Positions 55,604-63,068 of a stretch of 63,068 nucleotides of DNA are shown here, piece by piece. The notes beneath the pieces were generated by a model, which was not told the DNA's origin, did no database searches, and saw only the letters and a program-made list of their open reading frames with translations. This DNA comes from a virus: positions 1 to 63,068 of IMG/VR virus record IMGVR_UViG_3300025325_000021. The stretch is one strand, 5' to 3'. Numbering within the stretch: position 1 is the stretch's first letter; each line of letters begins with the position of its first letter. A program made the translations under genes and the position numbers.

Positions 55604-56056
55604 TTAAGTGACCGTACCGAATGCCGGATCGGGGTTGCCCGAGGCGGGTTGCCAGTTGACGTCCATGACCATCTTGCCCCCGTCGGGGACGATGTTCATT
55701 GACAGCAGCACGTACTCGCCCTCCCACTCCGGGTCGCCGGTCACTGGAGCTGCCCCGTTCTGGCCCCATTGGAGGGTCAGCGTTCCGATTTTACCGATCT
55801 GCCCGGACAGGACAGTAAAAGCGCCGGTCGCAGCGGTGTCGTTAAGGTGAAATCGACCAGAAACCGGAGAGGTCGAGTAACCGCCCAGGTATTTGCGGAC
55901 GGAGTCCGAAACGCCTGTCATGTCAACTTCTTCCAGGTTCTTGCCGCCTCCGCTCACGCTTCCGGGGATCAGGTCTGCGGTCAGGTCCCGCGCCGTTGCA
56001 CCGGTGTCGTCGAAGAGGATCCTAAAGCCGCGTTCGATTTTGTTTTTTCCTGCCAT
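55604..56056 (-). CDS. Tail tube protein paralogue B (150 aa)
   Basis: Shares NLEEVDMTGVSDSVRKYLGG with GEVDMTGWSNTIRQLLSD of the next gene, as well as the NDTAATGAF/NDTAASGSY turn. The length fits a tail-tube subunit domain. Two adjacent tube-like genes may give a main tube protein and a terminating ring or decorated variant. Confidence 0.7.
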   Translation of the reverse strand: MAGKNKIERGFRILFDDTGATARDLTADLIPGSVSGGGKNLEEVDMTGVSDSVRKYLGGYSTSPVSGRFHLNDTAATGAFTVLSGQIGKIGTLTLQWGQNGAAPVTGDPEWEGEYVLLSMNIVPDGGKMVMDVNWQPASGNPDPAFGTVT

Positions 56057-56075
56057 TTTTCAAGCCTCCTAGTTT

Positions 56076-56819
56076 TTAGTTCCTGGCGAATGAAACGACG
56101 GGTGTAACAGTCCCGCTAGTCCTTGTCGCCTCGAAGCGCACATATTGGTTGACCGTGCCAGTTCCACCGATATGCTCGCTGCCTATTACTGATCCATTCA
56201 GGACGAATGTGCCCAGGTCAGCCCATACACTGTTGTCAACGCTATGGCGCACCTTGAACACCCACGTCCCGCCGGATGAGGCGATCACCTGCAAGATCGC
56301 GTGCCAGCCGTTGGTTGAGGCTGCGCCGTTGTTGATGCTGGGTGCCAGCGTCGTCGCTGACAGACTCGTTTCACCGTGGAGCACATAACCGAGCGGATTA
56401 TCCGCATTGGCGACCGCGGAGTCGATCCGGAAATCGGCGTTGATCAGCCCGGCCTGAGCATCCCATGAGATATTGGACGTCATCTGCTGCGCCGCCATCA
56501 TGTAGGATGGGTCGCCGTTCTCCGGCTCTGCATCGCCGCCGAAGTTGATCATCACCTCCATACCTGCTTGAGGGTTGTTCAGGCGGGGGTAAGACCCACT
56601 TGCAGCGGTGTCATTGAAGAAAGCCTGGAATCCACTGATCGCCGCGTCGATGCGCCTGTCCGAGAGCAGTTGACGGATGGTGTTCGACCAACCGGTCATG
56701 TCCACCTCGCCCAGACTGACACCGAGCGAGCTAAACGTCCGGGCGTCGCCGGAGATGTTGTACCCATCCACGTACAAACGCATAAAGCGCATAAGTTTAT
56801 TCTTGCCCGGGTTCGCCAT
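56076..56819 (-). CDS. Tail tube protein paralogue A (247 aa)
   Basis: N-terminal 150 residues align with paralogue B. An extra C-terminal domain of about 90 residues (HAILQVIASSGGTWVFKVRH) has a beta-sandwich pattern and may be exposed on the tail surface. Probably the major tail protein. Confidence 0.7.
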   Translation of the reverse strand: MANPGKNKLMRFMRLYVDGYNISGDARTFSSLGVSLGEVDMTGWSNTIRQLLSDRRIDAAISGFQAFFNDTAASGSYPRLNNPQAGMEVMINFGGDAEPENGDPSYMMAAQQMTSNISWDAQAGLINADFRIDSAVANADNPLGYVLHGETSLSATTLAPSINNGAASTNGWHAILQVIASSGGTWVFKVRHSVDNSVWADLGTFVLNGSVIGSEHIGGTGTVNQYVRFEATRTSGTVTPVVSFARN

Positions 56820-56991
56820 TTTCTGTCACCTCCTCTGTATAGGGTGCAAGGACGCCGATCTCCAGGAAGTTTGCCGTCACTTCCGCGGAAAACTCCTTCC
56901 CCGAGACGACCTCGCCGACCTCGTAATCCCTGCGCTTCGGTTTGTCCCTGGTTATAGGGATCAAGACTTTGTACTTGTCAATTTTTGCCAA
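56797..56991 (-). CDS. Small tail-region protein (64 aa)
   Basis: Overlaps the tube gene start by 23 bp. Mixed charge (YKVLIPITRDKPKRRDYEVG), compact beta-like, similar in position to small connector-adjacent proteins. No family recognised. Confidence 0.5.
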   Translation of the reverse strand: MAKIDKYKVLIPITRDKPKRRDYEVGEVVSGKEFSAEVTANFLEIGVLAPYTEEVTENGEPGQE

Positions 56992-57001
56992 GCCGCACCT
57001 C

Positions 57002-57475
57002 CTAATATTGTTCGATCTCCAGCCCGATAAACTGCGCCACGTAGTCAGGGATAGCGTCGGGCTGATTGTCCGGGTCCACGTTGGGCGGATAGATGTACCC
57101 GATGTCCGAGATAGAAAAAATGCGGGTAACGTTCACCCCGTCCAGCCCGCCCAGTGAACGGTTCGTGCCCTCTTCGTTGAACTTGTCAATGATCTGTTGG
57201 CGGTAATCCCTGAACTCGTCATAAGCTGCCTTCCAGTCCGCGTTCGCCAGGGCGACGATCAACCAGAGACGGAGCGTGTATCCCGTTGTCGCCGTAACCG
57301 TTACCTGGGTGCTGTTGAAATCGTCGGCATTGACGATCAGCACGAATGGCGCATCGACCATTGGCCTGTCCAGGATCGACCAGTCATTGACGACAACCGA
57401 GATGGGCTGTAATCCTTCGATCCCCTGGAGAACCGTCTGCGCCCCTTCTTGCAATTGAAGCTCTGTTGCCGCCAT
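57002..57475 (-). CDS. Tail terminator-like protein (157 aa)
   Basis: ATG at 57475. An alpha/beta protein with an extended N-terminal helix (ATELQLQEGAQTVLQGIEG), central strands (FVLIVNADDF; TLRLWLIVALANADW) and an acidic C-terminus. Placed after the gp10-like and before the tube genes, the normal place of the tail terminator. Confidence 0.6.
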   Translation of the reverse strand: MAATELQLQEGAQTVLQGIEGLQPISVVVNDWSILDRPMVDAPFVLIVNADDFNSTQVTVTATTGYTLRLWLIVALANADWKAAYDEFRDYRQQIIDKFNEEGTNRSLGGLDGVNVTRIFSISDIGYIYPPNVDPDNQPDAIPDYVAQFIGLEIEQY

Positions 57476-57477
57476 CT

Positions 57478-58014
57478 TCAAGACCCTTTCAAGTCGATCA
57501 CGAATTGCGAGGCCAGTTTGCGCAGCGTCGCCACTGCGCCGGGTCGCCATTTACGCTGCGCCCTAGCCAAGTAGTCATTGGGCTTCGTCCCTGGGTGCCA
57601 AACGAAACCTTTGCCGACCCACAGCACGTTGCCGGAAACATGCGTCTTGAACCCGCCGCCCTTGGGAACCACGACCTGCATACCGATCTTCGGCCAAAAA
57701 AATGCCAGCGCGCCGGCTTGCCGCGCCGCAATCGAGTGGGGCCGGGTCCCGAAGCGGATAAAACGGGAGAGCGGCTGGGGAGCGTACAGTCGCATCTCCA
57801 CTGCGCTGCCGACATCGTAGGTGCGATAAAAATGCTTCTTGGCAAATGTCCCCGATCCGGGCGCTTCTTCGCGGACGTACTGCACCAATTCCCTGCCCAC
57901 CTCGCGAGCTGTCTCCCGGCGTCGCTCCGCCTGCTTGGCATTTGCCGACCGGAATTTGCGCCCGATCTGTTGAAACGGGGGACGGATAGTCAGCGTCAGG
58001 GAAATCTTGGTCAT
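57478..58014 (-). CDS. HK97 gp10-like tail completion protein (178 aa)
   Basis: Basic protein with helix and strand pattern (RRETAREVGRELVQYVREEAP; RFIRFGTRPHSIAARQ; WVGKGFVWHPGTKP) typical of HK97 gp10/head-tail joining proteins. Overlaps the connector gene by 4 bp. Confidence 0.7.
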   Translation of the reverse strand: MTKISLTLTIRPPFQQIGRKFRSANAKQAERRRETAREVGRELVQYVREEAPGSGTFAKKHFYRTYDVGSAVEMRLYAPQPLSRFIRFGTRPHSIAARQAGALAFFWPKIGMQVVVPKGGGFKTHVSGNVLWVGKGFVWHPGTKPNDYLARAQRKWRPGAVATLRKLASQFVIDLKGS

Positions 58015-58835
58015 GTGTCCCAGTCCTGGTAACGCTCGTTGAAAGCCTCGCGTTGAAACAGCGGAGGGACTTCATCCCCGCTGGCATCCGTCTTGCGGTA
58101 ACCGATCTCCGAGCCTATTGACTGCGAGCGCGCTGCGCCGAGGCGTTCCAGCCCGAGGTAGAACGTCTGGATAAAAGCCCTCGCATCCTCGTTGAGCAGC
58201 TCCCAGCGTGATTTTGACCGCTTCCCAGTTGGGCCAAAGCGACCGCTGCCGTTCACCCCTTCGACCATCGAGGCGATCTCCTGCTCGACAAATGCCTTCA
58301 CCGCTGCCACTGCGTCAGTGTCAGTCAAGGGGATCGTAAACCCTTCTGAGGCCAGCATAGCGTTGAGGATGGCGCTCACCTGGTCGATCCAGGCGACCAG
58401 TTGTTTAAGCGAAGGACGGGTGGTGTCATCGAATGAGCCGGACTTGTTGGCGTAACGGGGCACGTAAGCTGCTACACCTATTGCACTGCCGTAAGAGTTC
58501 ACCCCAACCGCGTAAGTCGCCGGGATGATGGGAAGAACTTCCACCTGGACGATCCCGTACGCCGCCGACCCACCGATAGTCACACTGGCGACCAGGCGAT
58601 AGGAATCCGCCGCGGTTGGGGTGAATTTCTGCATCGTCACGATGTCGCCAGAAATAGTATTGCTCCCGGAAAGCATCGCTGATGCACTATCCCCGTTGCT
58701 CTTGTAAGCCAGAGTAGTGCCCGCAGAGTCAGGCGTGCCGAGTTTGGTAAAGTTCACGCTGAACGGGCGCGCTTCGCCGAAGGCAAGCGTCTTCGGTGAT
58801 TCAAACACGAACAGTTCTTTTGGCAAAGTCGTCAT
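58011..58835 (-). CDS. Connector-like protein with N-terminal Ig-like domain (274 aa)
   Basis: Residues 1-105 look like an immunoglobulin-type beta domain (VFESPKTLAFGEARPFSV; YRLVASVTIGGSAAYGIVQV). Residues about 120-275 are helical with acidic loops, compatible with a gp6/gp15-type head-tail connector. It overlaps the repeat-rich gene at its start by 4 bp. Confidence 0.55.
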   Translation of the reverse strand: MTTLPKELFVFESPKTLAFGEARPFSVNFTKLGTPDSAGTTLAYKSNGDSASAMLSGSNTISGDIVTMQKFTPTAADSYRLVASVTIGGSAAYGIVQVEVLPIIPATYAVGVNSYGSAIGVAAYVPRYANKSGSFDDTTRPSLKQLVAWIDQVSAILNAMLASEGFTIPLTDTDAVAAVKAFVEQEIASMVEGVNGSGRFGPTGKRSKSRWELLNEDARAFIQTFYLGLERLGAARSQSIGSEIGYRKTDASGDEVPPLFQREAFNERYQDWDT

Positions 58836-60805
58836 CGGGTTCTCACATTCGTATCGTCATCCCTGGATACGCTGCTGTCAAAGGAACGCTCCGCGCCGGC
58901 TTTTGCCTGCGAACCGGAAGGACGCGCGCCTGCATGCACCAGCCATAGAATATCTGCCGGGGTCTGAAAAGTTTGCCATCCATCGTACATGTAAACCACA
59001 TCGTACACCTCGTTGATGATCGGGAATTCAGGCAGGGGTTGAAAGTCCTCAACCGCTGCGTCTGCCGATAGCGGCCCGATCTGCCAGCCGTCAAATGTAT
59101 GCCCCGCAAAAGCATCGAACGAATCGTCGGTCGGGGGCAGTTCAGGGAGATGGTAAGGTTCGACGACATCGCCGGGGAGCAACCAGGTCTGCCAGCCCTG
59201 GAAATCATGCAGCCACGTCCCGTCGTAGCTCTGGTCAACCTGCGGCAGTTCAGGAAGCGCCTGAAAGTCCTGGACGTCCGCCGAAATTTGCCATGTCTGC
59301 CAACCGGCAAAATCATATTGCCACGTCCCGTCGTAGCTTTCATCGACCTGCGTCAGTTCAGGAAGATGATATGGCTCAGCGATGTCACCCGGTATCTGCC
59401 ATGCCTGCCAGCCGGAGTAGTCTGCTTCCTGCTCCGGCTGGAATTCGGGCAGGCTGGAGACGGGCGGCTGAACTGCTACATCGGCGGGCGTCTGCCACGT
59501 TTGCCAGCCGTCAAACGTATGTCCCTGGGCGGCGTCGAACGTCCCGTCAACTTCGGGCAGTTCAGCGAGCGACTGAAAGTCCTGGACTTCGGCGTCTGCG
59601 GAGAGCGGCCCGGCCTGGACGCCCTGGAAGTCATGCCCCTGGCTCTCGTCAAATACCTCGTCAGTTGGCGGCAGTTCGGGGAGAGCCTGGAAGTCCTCCA
59701 CCATCTGAGCGGGCTGCTGCCAGCCGGTGAAGTCATGTTCCGCCGTTTCGTCATAGACCTCGTCGATGATCGGCGTCTCAGGGAGATGGTAAGGTTCAAC
59801 GATGTCTGCCGGTGTTTGCCACGCTGCCCAACCTGCGAAGTCATGGGCGTGGTCAATATCGTATCCCTGGTCGATTGCGGGCGCTTCGGGCTGTGGGAGT
59901 TGAGGTTCCGCCGCGGCCTCCTCGAACTGCCGCTCCTGCCAACCGCCGTAGCTCTCCAGGTCAAAGGGGAGATCATAGCTCTCGTCAACCTGGGGAAACT
60001 CACGGGGAGCCTGGAAGTCTACCGAAGCCGGGACCTGAAGCCAGGCCCATGACACGGATACTGCCGTCCCCTCCACGGGGGATGACTGCTGGCCCTCGTA
60101 ATATTGTGGATGGTAAGGTTCAAATGCCCCGTCAATCTCGGGCAGCTCTGGCGCGGGCTGCTCGGTCGGAGGCAGAACGTCAGCGGCGAGCGGTGCTGCC
60201 TGGTACCCCCGGAAATCATGGCCCAGCGCGGCGTCGAAGTGCTCGTCGATCTCCGGCAGCGTCCTGCCCCGCGCCATCGGACTAGGCACGTCAGCGGTAA
60301 TTGCCGGGATGCTCGTGTAGCTGTTCAGGACAGTGCTCGGCGAGAGGATCACCCGCAGGTTGACCGTCTGCCCATTGCTGACCTGCGAACTGTCGATCTG
60401 TAGCGTGATCTCGATCTCGGTGTTGCCGTTTGCGGGGACGGTGATGCTCCCAGATGTTGGCAGCGTGTTATCGAGATCGTCGCCTACGCCAGCCTGGAAC
60501 GTGCCGGTGCCGTCGAGGAGCTTGCTGGTAGCGTCATCGTCCGCGAAGTTGCCGCTGCCCACTACCTTGACCGCGCTGCCCGTGGTGACATCCAGGTAGC
60601 CGCCTCCGGCTACCTGGTACTGCACCTTGAACGTCTGGGCGGCAGCCTTATTGTTCGATTCCTGGACGACGAAACGCACCCGAAAATTGACGTCGGCGAG
60701 CTGCGTCCAGTTGGCGTTGAGGGCATGGGTGAACGTCGCGCTGTTCAGTGCGACATCGTCATTCCGGCCGCGAAACGACTTCTGGTCGTAGATCGGACTG
60801 GTCAC
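58832..60805 (-). CDS. Tail protein with about 12 repeats of 36 residues (657 aa)
   Basis: An N-terminal beta domain (residues 1-175) is followed by about 12 degenerate repeats to residue 640. A typical unit reads PELPQVDQSYDGTW then HDFQGWQTWLLPGDV. Pro, Asp, Trp and Gln positions are kept while the rest varies. The same repeat occurs in the 61137-63068 protein. Unlikely to be globular enzyme; a fibrous or collar structure is inferred. Overlaps its neighbours by 4 bp. Confidence 0.7.
   Translation of the reverse strand: MTSPIYDQKSFRGRNDDVALNSATFTHALNANWTQLADVNFRVRFVVQESNNKAAAQTFKVQYQVAGGGYLDVTTGSAVKVVGSGNFADDDATSKLLDGTGTFQAGVGDDLDNTLPTSGSITVPANGNTEIEITLQIDSSQVSNGQTVNLRVILSPSTVLNSYTSIPAITADVPSPMARGRTLPEIDEHFDAALGHDFRGYQAAPLAADVLPPTEQPAPELPEIDGAFEPYHPQYYEGQQSSPVEGTAVSVSWAWLQVPASVDFQAPREFPQVDESYDLPFDLESYGGWQERQFEEAAAEPQLPQPEAPAIDQGYDIDHAHDFAGWAAWQTPADIVEPYHLPETPIIDEVYDETAEHDFTGWQQPAQMVEDFQALPELPPTDEVFDESQGHDFQGVQAGPLSADAEVQDFQSLAELPEVDGTFDAAQGHTFDGWQTWQTPADVAVQPPVSSLPEFQPEQEADYSGWQAWQIPGDIAEPYHLPELTQVDESYDGTWQYDFAGWQTWQISADVQDFQALPELPQVDQSYDGTWLHDFQGWQTWLLPGDVVEPYHLPELPPTDDSFDAFAGHTFDGWQIGPLSADAAVEDFQPLPEFPIINEVYDVVYMYDGWQTFQTPADILWLVHAGARPSGSQAKAGAERSFDSSVSRDDDTNVRTR
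58890..60265 (-). repeat. Degenerate 36-residue coding repeats, about 12 copies
   Basis: Period of about 100-120 bp in frame. Conserved core: P-E-x-P-x-x-D-x-x-Y/F-D, then H-D-F-x-G-W-Q. DNA similarity is low to moderate, so the array is old rather than a recent slippage product. Confidence 0.7.
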
Positions 60806-61140
60806 TGCCGTTCTCCGGGCCTGTATGCCGAGCGCGGCGGAAAATCGGGATCTGCCTCTGCTAGATTGTTAATGTGCCGGTACTGCTCGTTGGGGATGGT
60901 GCGCCCAAATTTTACGGTCCGCGCGCCGGGTCGGATCAGGTAATCGAATAGCCCAAAAATATCCACGCCGCGCCAGGTTTCGCCATCCCAGACGTAGTAG
61001 TCAGAGCCAGACTGGTTGTAACGCCCGGTCTGAGGATCAACCTGGACGATTACCTGCACGTCCAGAGCGGGGGCGTCAAACGGCGAACCGTCCCGGTCGG
61101 AGTAGCACGATCCGTCGCCGTACCAGATGCGCCACCTCAC
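60802..61140 (-). CDS. Small virion protein between the repeat proteins (112 aa)
   Basis: Begins MRWRIWYGDGSCYSDRDG with a beta-rich pattern (VQVIVQVDPQTGRYNQSG; YYVWDGETWRGVDIFG). It overlaps both neighbours by 4 bp. Similar short proteins sit near fibres in some siphophages, but no family is recognised. Confidence 0.6.
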   Translation of the reverse strand: MRWRIWYGDGSCYSDRDGSPFDAPALDVQVIVQVDPQTGRYNQSGSDYYVWDGETWRGVDIFGLFDYLIRPGARTVKFGRTIPNEQYRHINNLAEADPDFPPRSAYRPGERQ

Positions 61141-63068
61141 GATACGCTCTCCACTGTAAAGCGCAGACGCAGGTTACGCCAGTCATTGACCGCAGCCTTC
61201 TCTGCCGCCGAGAGCATCAGCACGTAGGTGGTGTCCACGTCGCTAAGCGCCTGCGATTGCTGAGCGATCACCGTGCCGTCCTCGCGCAACTCTGCTCGAA
61301 CTGTGACCGTCTGCGTCCCGCTCCGCCGCCTGCCTCGCCAGATCAACCCCTCGACCAGGTCAGGGCCGGGTGTGCCGGGCGGGTCGGTCAGAGCAGTTTC
61401 GAAGTACTCGCCTCCGGCTACGTTCTCATGCCAGACGTAATCGGCGTCCGATGGCTGGTTAGGCTCGTCGAGGGACAGGTACAGGTCAACCGCTGATCCA
61501 TTCTCACGCTTCCAATTCCCGGACTGACCCACGTCGCCGGAGGGCAGCAGGGCATCCGTGGGGTGCTGCTTGAAGTCGTAGCCGTAGAACCTGCCGTAGT
61601 CCGGGTCATACAGCTCGTCGATCTGCGGCAACTCTGGCTGAGCATAGGCCTCCGTGACCACCTCGAAGGGCGTCTGCCAGGTCTGCCAACCGCTAAACTC
61701 GCTCCCGTGGTCAGCGTCATATCCCTGGTCGATGGATGGAAATTCCGGCTGCGTAAGCGGCTCGGCAACCTCGAAGGGGATATTCCATGCCTGCCAGCCG
61801 GTGAAGTCATGCCCAAAGTCAGGATTGTAGCTTTGATCGACCTGAGGGATTTCGGGGAGCGGCTGAAAGTCCTGCACGTCACCCGGCGTCTGCCATGCGC
61901 TCCATCCGGTAAAGTCGTGACCGGTTGTCTCGTCGTAGCTTTCATCGACGGGAGTCGTCTCCGGTAGGGGTTGCGGTTCGACCACATCTCCGGGGAGTGG
62001 AGCGGATTGCAAGCCAGCAAAGTCGTGATCCAGGGAAGCATCAAAACTGAAGTCGACTGCGGGCAGCTCTGCCAGCGGCTGGAAGTCCTGTACGTCGCCA
62101 GAAAGCGGTTGCTGTTGCCATCCGGCGAAGTCATGGCCCTGGGAGGCATCGTAGCTGTCCTCGATTGGAGTGATTTCGGGAAGAGGCTGTATCTCAACCA
62201 GATCGCCTGCAAGTGGCGCAGATTGCCAGCCGACAAAGTTATGTCCCTGAGCTTCGTCGAATGTCTCGTCAACCTGGGGGAGTTCTGAGAGTGGTTGTTG
62301 AGCAGGTGCGGCTGATGGCACATAGTCCACCAGCGCCAAGAGCGTCGAAACCCATACCTGGTCAGCGTCGTCAACCGCGATGCGCACCCCGATCTGCATT
62401 GCATCCAGATCCGCCTGCGTCCAGGCTGTGGTAGACGCCCCCGGCAGGTCGTACAGGATGAGCTTGAGGTTAGAGGGTAATGTCCCGTCCGCGTTGGAGA
62501 ACCAGGCGGTTGAGTTGAGGACGTGTTGGGCCGATTCCTCGACCGTTCCTCCCGCGCTAGCCTTGATGCGGGTGACGAAACGCGGATCGGTACCTGTGGC
62601 GGATGACAGGGTATGCCGCGCAAACACGCCGACAACGTTGACAGTACCCACATCGGCGGGCGAGGCCGCGCAGTTGTAGTCATCTACATGGTCTAACGTG
62701 CCACTGGACACATAATCCCCGACATCATTGGGGACAATCTCATCGGTCTGAGACCAGTTAGCTCCGCTGTCCGTCCCGCCGCGGGCGAACTGGGCGCTAT
62801 CTCCCGTCGCGTTGGGGCGTATCGCCACCACGCTGCCTGCGCCAGGGTAGCTGTTCTGGATCGAGCCGATGCTGCTGTTGATCGCCAGGTCATCGAAATA
62901 CCACTCGCCCTGCGTCTGCGCCTCGGATTGCAGGTTGCCGCCGACGATGATCGAGTTAGCCCCAGTGGATAACGATCTGGTACTCGATCCGGCGAACTCC
63001 GACCCATTCAGGCGAGCGCGCACGATGCACGCCCCCGCTCCGCCCACGGTGGACATCTCGAGCTCGAT
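61137..63068 (-). CDS. Repeat-rich tail protein, C-terminal part (continues at the left end)
   Basis: The frame is open to the right edge and continues at 36-1 on the same strand. It contains the rest of the LamG-like domain, a beta domain (residues about 60-250 of this part), seven 36-residue repeats, then a C-terminal beta domain (SGNWKRENGSAVDLYLSLDE; TVTVRAELREDGTVIAQQS). Host binding or tail sheath decoration is inferred. Full length is about 778 residues with the left-end part. Confidence 0.8.
   Translation of the reverse strand: MELEMSTVGGAGACIVRARLNGSEFAGSSTRSLSTGANSIIVGGNLQSEAQTQGEWYFDDLAINSSIGSIQNSYPGAGSVVAIRPNATGDSAQFARGGTDSGANWSQTDEIVPNDVGDYVSSGTLDHVDDYNCAASPADVGTVNVVGVFARHTLSSATGTDPRFVTRIKASAGGTVEESAQHVLNSTAWFSNADGTLPSNLKLILYDLPGASTTAWTQADLDAMQIGVRIAVDDADQVWVSTLLALVDYVPSAAPAQQPLSELPQVDETFDEAQGHNFVGWQSAPLAGDLVEIQPLPEITPIEDSYDASQGHDFAGWQQQPLSGDVQDFQPLAELPAVDFSFDASLDHDFAGLQSAPLPGDVVEPQPLPETTPVDESYDETTGHDFTGWSAWQTPGDVQDFQPLPEIPQVDQSYNPDFGHDFTGWQAWNIPFEVAEPLTQPEFPSIDQGYDADHGSEFSGWQTWQTPFEVVTEAYAQPELPQIDELYDPDYGRFYGYDFKQHPTDALLPSGDVGQSGNWKRENGSAVDLYLSLDEPNQPSDADYVWHENVAGGEYFETALTDPPGTPGPDLVEGLIWRGRRRSGTQTVTVRAELREDGTVIAQQSQALSDVDTTYVLMLSAAEKAAVNDWRNLRLRFTVESVS
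61550..62294 (-). repeat. Degenerate 36-residue coding repeats, seven copies
   Basis: Same repeat as at 58890-60265 (for example PETTPVDESYDETTGHDFTG). Two separate genes sharing it suggests duplication or domain exchange within the tail module. Confidence 0.7.

Noticed and set aside
57498-58087. Alternate minus-strand frames over the gp10-like gene
   Set aside because: Arg-rich noise frames overlapping a recognisable family protein.
61418-62683. Long 421-codon minus-strand frame inside the repeat-rich tail gene
   Set aside because: It is a shadow frame: Arg/Pro/Thr-rich, out of frame with the real repeats, and kept open by the repeated codon pattern.

Overview
This 63 kb window looks like one complete tailed-phage genome from an uncultured bacterial host, cut open inside a tail gene. 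The leftward frame that runs off the right end (63068 downward) re-enters at the left end: the last and first 36 bases encode the same 12 residues and differ only at three synonymous positions. The contig therefore probably closes into a circle, with its two ends sampled from slightly different strains. The head genes are Mu-like (gp29-type portal, gpF-type morphogenesis protein, protein I-type protease, gpT-type capsid protein) and the tail is siphovirus-like (two tail-tube paralogues, G/GT chaperones with a -1 frameshift site, tape measure). A GH25 lysozyme and a phage-encoded LPETG surface protein with Thr/Pro repeats point to a host with a single membrane and sortase; the repeat style recalls Chloroflexota, but this is inference.

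Layout. Leftward (minus), from 18778 down to 1 and then from 63068 down to 45538: a seven-gene 7-deazaguanine DNA-modification operon (18778-14143), terminases, portal, head genes, capsid, a sulfotransferase-like gene and other virion genes, two repeat-rich tail proteins, connector and tail genes, and a lysis cassette ending at terminators near 45.4 kb. Rightward (plus), 18.9-45.2 kb: early and replication genes, including wHTH and XRE regulators, two DNA methyltransferases, a replication initiator, DnaB helicase, a SMARCAL1-like SNF2 helicase, an SSB-like protein, RusA resolvase and many small zinc-ribbon or membrane proteins. A small rightward three-gene cassette (7533-8506) sits inside the leftward head block and carries the same promoter type as the early units.

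Control. Six early units start with nearly identical promoters (TTGACA, 17 bp, TAtAAT) that also share the spacer motif TTTTCT and a leader close to AGGACAACAGATCA. A 17-bp palindrome lies upstream of the wHTH gene and recurs, imperfectly, near 30.7 kb.

Points of most interest: (1) the modification operon joins a DpdA-like base exchanger and a ParB-like partner with two T-fold proteins that lack canonical catalytic residues, a glycosyltransferase, an unknown protein and a YhhQ-type importer, suggesting a glycosylated 7-deazaguanine; (2) three IS200/IS605-type elements, one with intact tnpB, one with a tnpB remnant and one with none, each end at the start codon of a rightward gene, and two carry a Shine-Dalgarno that a hairpin would bring to 9 nt from that start codon; (3) the portal is fused to a 2H phosphoesterase domain; (4) about 19 copies of a roughly 36-residue repeat lie in two tail proteins; (5) there is a compact three-way-junction RNA candidate, a tRNA-like element without an anticodon arm, a methyltransferase with an overlapping second frame, and a SymE-like gene interrupted by one stop codon.
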